Source of the DNA: Paraburkholderia saeva
GTDB lineage: Bacteria; Pseudomonadota; Gammaproteobacteria; Burkholderiales; Burkholderiaceae
Direction of reading: 5' to 3'
Assembly (NCBI RefSeq): GCF_907164555.1
Contig: NZ_CAJQZC010000013.1
Span: 1 to 64,000 of the forward strand
Length of the DNA stretch: 64,000 nucleotides
Positions 61,638-64,000 of the stretch are shown here, one piece after another. Every line of letters begins with the position of its first letter. Position 1 is the stretch's first letter. The notes below the pieces were generated by a model. That model made no database searches and was not told the origin of the DNA. It was given only the letters and a program-made list of their open reading frames with translations. The translations under genes were made by a program, and so were the position numbers.

Positions 61638-63386
61638 TTACACGCGGTTCAGGTCGAACTGCGCCTTGCTGCCCTTGCCGTACACCTTGAGCGCGCCCTT
61701 CTCGCCCACCGCGTTCGGCCGGTTGAAAATCCAGTTCTGCCAGGCAGAGAGCCGGCCGAAGATGCGCGTATTCATCGTTTCCGGTCCGTTGAAGCGCAGG
61801 TTCGCTTCGAGGCCGGTCAACGCATCGGGCGACATCGCCGCGCGCTCTTCGATCGCGATACGGATTTCGTCGGCCCAGTCGATATCGTCCGGCGATGCGG
61901 TCACGAGTCCGAGACGCTCGGCTTCGACCGCTTTGACCGGCTTGCCGGTCTGCTCGCGCGCGGCCTGCATCGGTCCGGTTTCGTCGTAGAAGCGGCGACC
62001 GATGCGCGACTGGCCGGTGATCATCGGATACAGACCGAAGTTGACGTCGGAGAGCGTGATGGCCGGCTCTTCGTCTTCATTGCCGGGCAGCGCGGCCATG
62101 TAAGTGCGGTCGGTGGCGAACGCCAGTTCGGCAAACGTGCCCGCAAAGCAGGAGCCCGGCTCGATCAGCGCGAAGAGCGAACGCGAGGAAACATCGATGC
62201 GCGCCAGCGTGCGGCGCAGCATGCCGATCGTTTCGCGGACAAACCAGTGCTCCTTGTGCTGAAGCAGCGTGGCATCGGCGGCGAGCAGTGCGCGGGCGTC
62301 GCCTTCCGTCTTGAAGATCCACGTGCCGATGTCGAGTTCGTTGGTGCGCATCGAGAGAATCGCGTCGTCCAGTTCGCGGGCGAACTGCAATGGCCACCAG
62401 TTCGCGCCAGCTGCGACGATTGCGTCGATATCGGCAGGCTGGTTGCCGGACGGCGCTTTCGCGGTGAACGTCGCGGTGCGCTTCGTGCGGTCGATCGTGA
62501 CGTCGACAGTCGCATAGCCGATGCCGTCTTCGCGATCCTGACGTTCGACGCGCGTCAGCGTCACGCCCTTCGCACCGGCCGGACGGTCGCTCTGCGCGGC
62601 CAGTTCCAGTGCGCGTGCCTGAACGGTCTGTTTGAAGACGTTCGGCTTGACCACTTCGTCGACGAGTCGCCACTGCTTCGCGCGCTCGCCACGCACGCCT
62701 TCGACGATTGTGCAGAAGATGTCGGCGCGGTCATGGCGAACCTTGCGCTTGTCGGTGACGCGGGTGAGACCACCGGTGCCGGGCAATACGCCGAGCAGCG
62801 GCACTTCAGGCAACGCGACGGACGACGAGCGGTCGTCGACCAGGTAAATCTCGTCACACGCGAGTGCCATTTCGTAGCCGCCGCCGGCGCACGCACCGTT
62901 TACTGCTGCGAGAAACTTGATGCCCGAATGGCGCGACGAGTCTTCGAGACCGTTGCGCGTTTCGTTCGTGAATTTACAGAAGTTGACCTTCCATGCATGC
63001 GACGACAGGCCGAGCATGAAGATGTTCGCGCCGGAGCAGAACACGCGGTCCTTGAGACTCGTGACGACCACGGTGCGCACTTCCGGATGTTCGAAGCGGA
63101 TGCGCTGGATTGCATCGTGCAGCTCGATGTCGACGCCCAGGTCGTACGAATTGAGCTTGAGCTTGTAGCCTTCGCGGATGCCGCCGTCTTCGGCAATGTC
63201 GACGCCGAGTGTCGCGACCGGGCCATCGAATGTCAGCTTCCAGTGTTTATAGCGCGACGGCTCGGTGCGGTAGTCGACGCGCGGGCCGACCGGCGCGGCG
63301 GATGCCTGAGCCGGGGACGCGGCCGTCTGGCTGACCGGCATGACGCCTGCGGGGGTGCCCTGCTCCACTGATTGAGCGACTGACAT
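61638..63386 (-). CDS. boxC: Benzoyl-CoA-dihydrodiol lyase BoxC
   Basis: A 582-residue enzyme of the enoyl-CoA hydratase (crotonase) superfamily that opens the ring of the epoxide and releases formate. The duplicated crotonase core includes VNGACAGGGYEMALACDEIYLVDD (about residues 161-184) with the oxyanion-hole glycines and PEVPLLGVLPGTGGLTR (about 191-207). The first 45 residues are Ala/Pro-rich and extend beyond a typical start near YRTEPSRYKHWKL. It is the first gene of the operon and has a GAAGGAGAC ribosome site. Confidence 0.93.
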   Translation of the reverse strand: MSVAQSVEQGTPAGVMPVSQTAASPAQASAAPVGPRVDYRTEPSRYKHWKLTFDGPVATLGVDIAEDGGIREGYKLKLNSYDLGVDIELHDAIQRIRFEHPEVRTVVVTSLKDRVFCSGANIFMLGLSSHAWKVNFCKFTNETRNGLEDSSRHSGIKFLAAVNGACAGGGYEMALACDEIYLVDDRSSSVALPEVPLLGVLPGTGGLTRVTDKRKVRHDRADIFCTIVEGVRGERAKQWRLVDEVVKPNVFKQTVQARALELAAQSDRPAGAKGVTLTRVERQDREDGIGYATVDVTIDRTKRTATFTAKAPSGNQPADIDAIVAAGANWWPLQFARELDDAILSMRTNELDIGTWIFKTEGDARALLAADATLLQHKEHWFVRETIGMLRRTLARIDVSSRSLFALIEPGSCFAGTFAELAFATDRTYMAALPGNEDEEPAITLSDVNFGLYPMITGQSRIGRRFYDETGPMQAAREQTGKPVKAVEAERLGLVTASPDDIDWADEIRIAIEERAAMSPDALTGLEANLRFNGPETMNTRIFGRLSAWQNWIFNRPNAVGEKGALKVYGKGSKAQFDLNRV

Positions 63387-63398
63387 GGATGTCTCCTT

Positions 63399-63452
63399 CG
63401 TACATTGCGGGATTGTTGAATGTACGATAGTGCATCTTTTCTGCCGCGTAAA
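63399..63452 (-). promoter_or_regulatory. boxC promoter with overlapping inverted-repeat operator
   Basis: On the minus strand, TTTACG (63447-63452) and TATCGT (63424-63429) are spaced 17 bp and form a plausible -35/-10 pair. The perfect inverted repeat CGTACATT (63399-63406) and AATGTACG (63419-63426) overlaps the -10 and the start region, 12 bp upstream of the ATG. This is the expected place for repression by BoxR in the absence of benzoyl-CoA. A TGCA motif, common in BoxR/BzdR targets, is at 63431-63434. Confidence 0.6.
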
Positions 63453-63526
63453 GCACTTTAATGCTTCTTTCGGGTTTTCCCGAACATGCTTTTTAATTCA
63501 GTTTTTGCAGCGCCTTTACGCCAATG

Positions 63527-64000
63527 TCACTCAGAGGCAATCCGCGCCGCCAGCCGGTCGCGCAGCGAGAGATAGCATTCCGCCAGGGGTTTGCCACTCG
63601 TGTCGAACGTCATGTCGGCGCGTCCGTAGAACTCGCCGCGGCCTTCCAGGATGCGCTTCAGGTCTTCCATGGCTTCCTTGTTGCCGGACATCGGCCGCAG
63701 GTCGCCTTGCGCAATCACGCGCCGCATATGATCTTCCGGCGTGGCCTGCAGCCACACCGTGAAGCAGTGGGCGAGCAGCGCGTTCAACGTGGCGGGCTCG
63801 GATACGAGACCGCCCGGCGAGGCAATCACCGCGCGGGGATGCTCCGCGATCACTGCTTCGAGCGCGCGGTGCTCGTAGCGCCGGTAAGCGCTCGCTCCGT
63901 ATAGCGCGTGAATCTCCGCTGGCGGGCAGCCCGCCAGCTGCTCGATCACACGGTTCAGCTCGACGAAGGGCATTTTCAGCTCGTCCGCGAGCATGCGGCC
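63527..64000 (-). CDS. boxR: BoxR-type regulator, C-terminal part (cut by window edge)
   Basis: The visible 158 codons form the shikimate-kinase-like effector domain of BoxR: FVELNRVIEQLAG, YGASAYRRYEHRALEAVI, and the RPMSGNKEAMEDLKRIL lid-like region. In characterised relatives this domain senses benzoyl-CoA, and the missing N-terminal part is a helix-turn-helix domain that lies beyond 64000. The frame stays open to the end of the window. It is transcribed in the same direction as boxC, 140 bp upstream, and is expected to control the box genes. Confidence 0.85.
   Translation of the reverse strand, partial: GRMLADELKMPFVELNRVIEQLAGCPPAEIHALYGASAYRRYEHRALEAVIAEHPRAVIASPGGLVSEPATLNALLAHCFTVWLQATPEDHMRRVIAQGDLRPMSGNKEAMEDLKRILEGRGEFYGRADMTFDTSGKPLAECYLSLRDRLAARIASE

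Overview
The window is high-GC betaproteobacterial chromosome, most likely Burkholderiaceae of the Paraburkholderia/Caballeronia type. I infer this from the strongly GC-rich third codon positions, the boxCBA/boxR benzoyl-CoA cluster, the MocR, DedA-rhodanese and LssY-type families, and the many ABC importers for small nitrogen and carbon compounds. I see no rRNA, tRNA, insertion sequence, integrase or CRISPR array. It reads as core or accessory metabolic chromosome, with about 50 genes.

Layout. 1-604: intergenic, with two strong hairpins and three iteron-like repeats. 0.6-10.5 kb: DHA2-type drug exporter, a hypothetical protein coupled to a cytosine-deaminase-like amidohydrolase, a metallophosphoesterase, a two-subunit molybdenum hydroxylase (minus strand), an MscS channel and a histidine phosphatase. 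10.7-18.0 kb: a DedA-PAP2-LssY fusion, a DedA-rhodanese fusion, an FdhF/YdeP-type molybdoenzyme, a MocR regulator and a small winged-helix protein. 18.1-26.5 kb (minus): one operon with LacI regulator, binding protein, two permeases, a 65-residue membrane protein, two ATPases, DhaL and DhaK, probably importing and phosphorylating a dihydroxyacetone-like ketose or polyol product. 26.9-29.6 kb: a small secreted protein, then a TetR regulator with a visible tandem operator followed by a lipoprotein. 29.7-33.8 kb: a BvgS/RcsC-like hybrid kinase with its NarL-type response regulator. 34.6-42.5 kb: housekeeping and accessory genes (Ogt, HIT protein, second DedA-rhodanese, a cyclic-nucleotide-binding/thioredoxin-reductase-like fusion, a YcaQ-type glycosylase, a LysE exporter, small hypotheticals).

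42.5-52.6 kb is the best defined system: a guanidine assimilation operon. An NtrC-like site, a sigma-54 promoter and a guanidine-I (ykkC) riboswitch precede an ABC importer, two DUF1989 proteins (carboxyguanidine deiminase subunits), a tiny 31-codon ORF, a biotin-dependent guanidine/urea carboxylase and allophanate hydrolase. The inferred route is guanidine to carboxyguanidine to allophanate to ammonia and CO2, induced by nitrogen limitation and gated by guanidine. A hybrid histidine kinase without its own DNA-binding regulator follows directly.

55-57.4 kb carries a gene-poor 0.7 kb stretch and an AcpA-type acid phosphatase; 57.6-58.7 kb an aminotransferase with an inverted repeat in its promoter. 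58.8-64.0 kb (minus) is the aerobic benzoyl-CoA epoxidation pathway, boxC-boxB-boxA, with boxR (HTH plus shikimate-kinase-like domain) cut by the right edge of the window.

Family names come from reading the translated sequence and recognising motifs; no database search was run.
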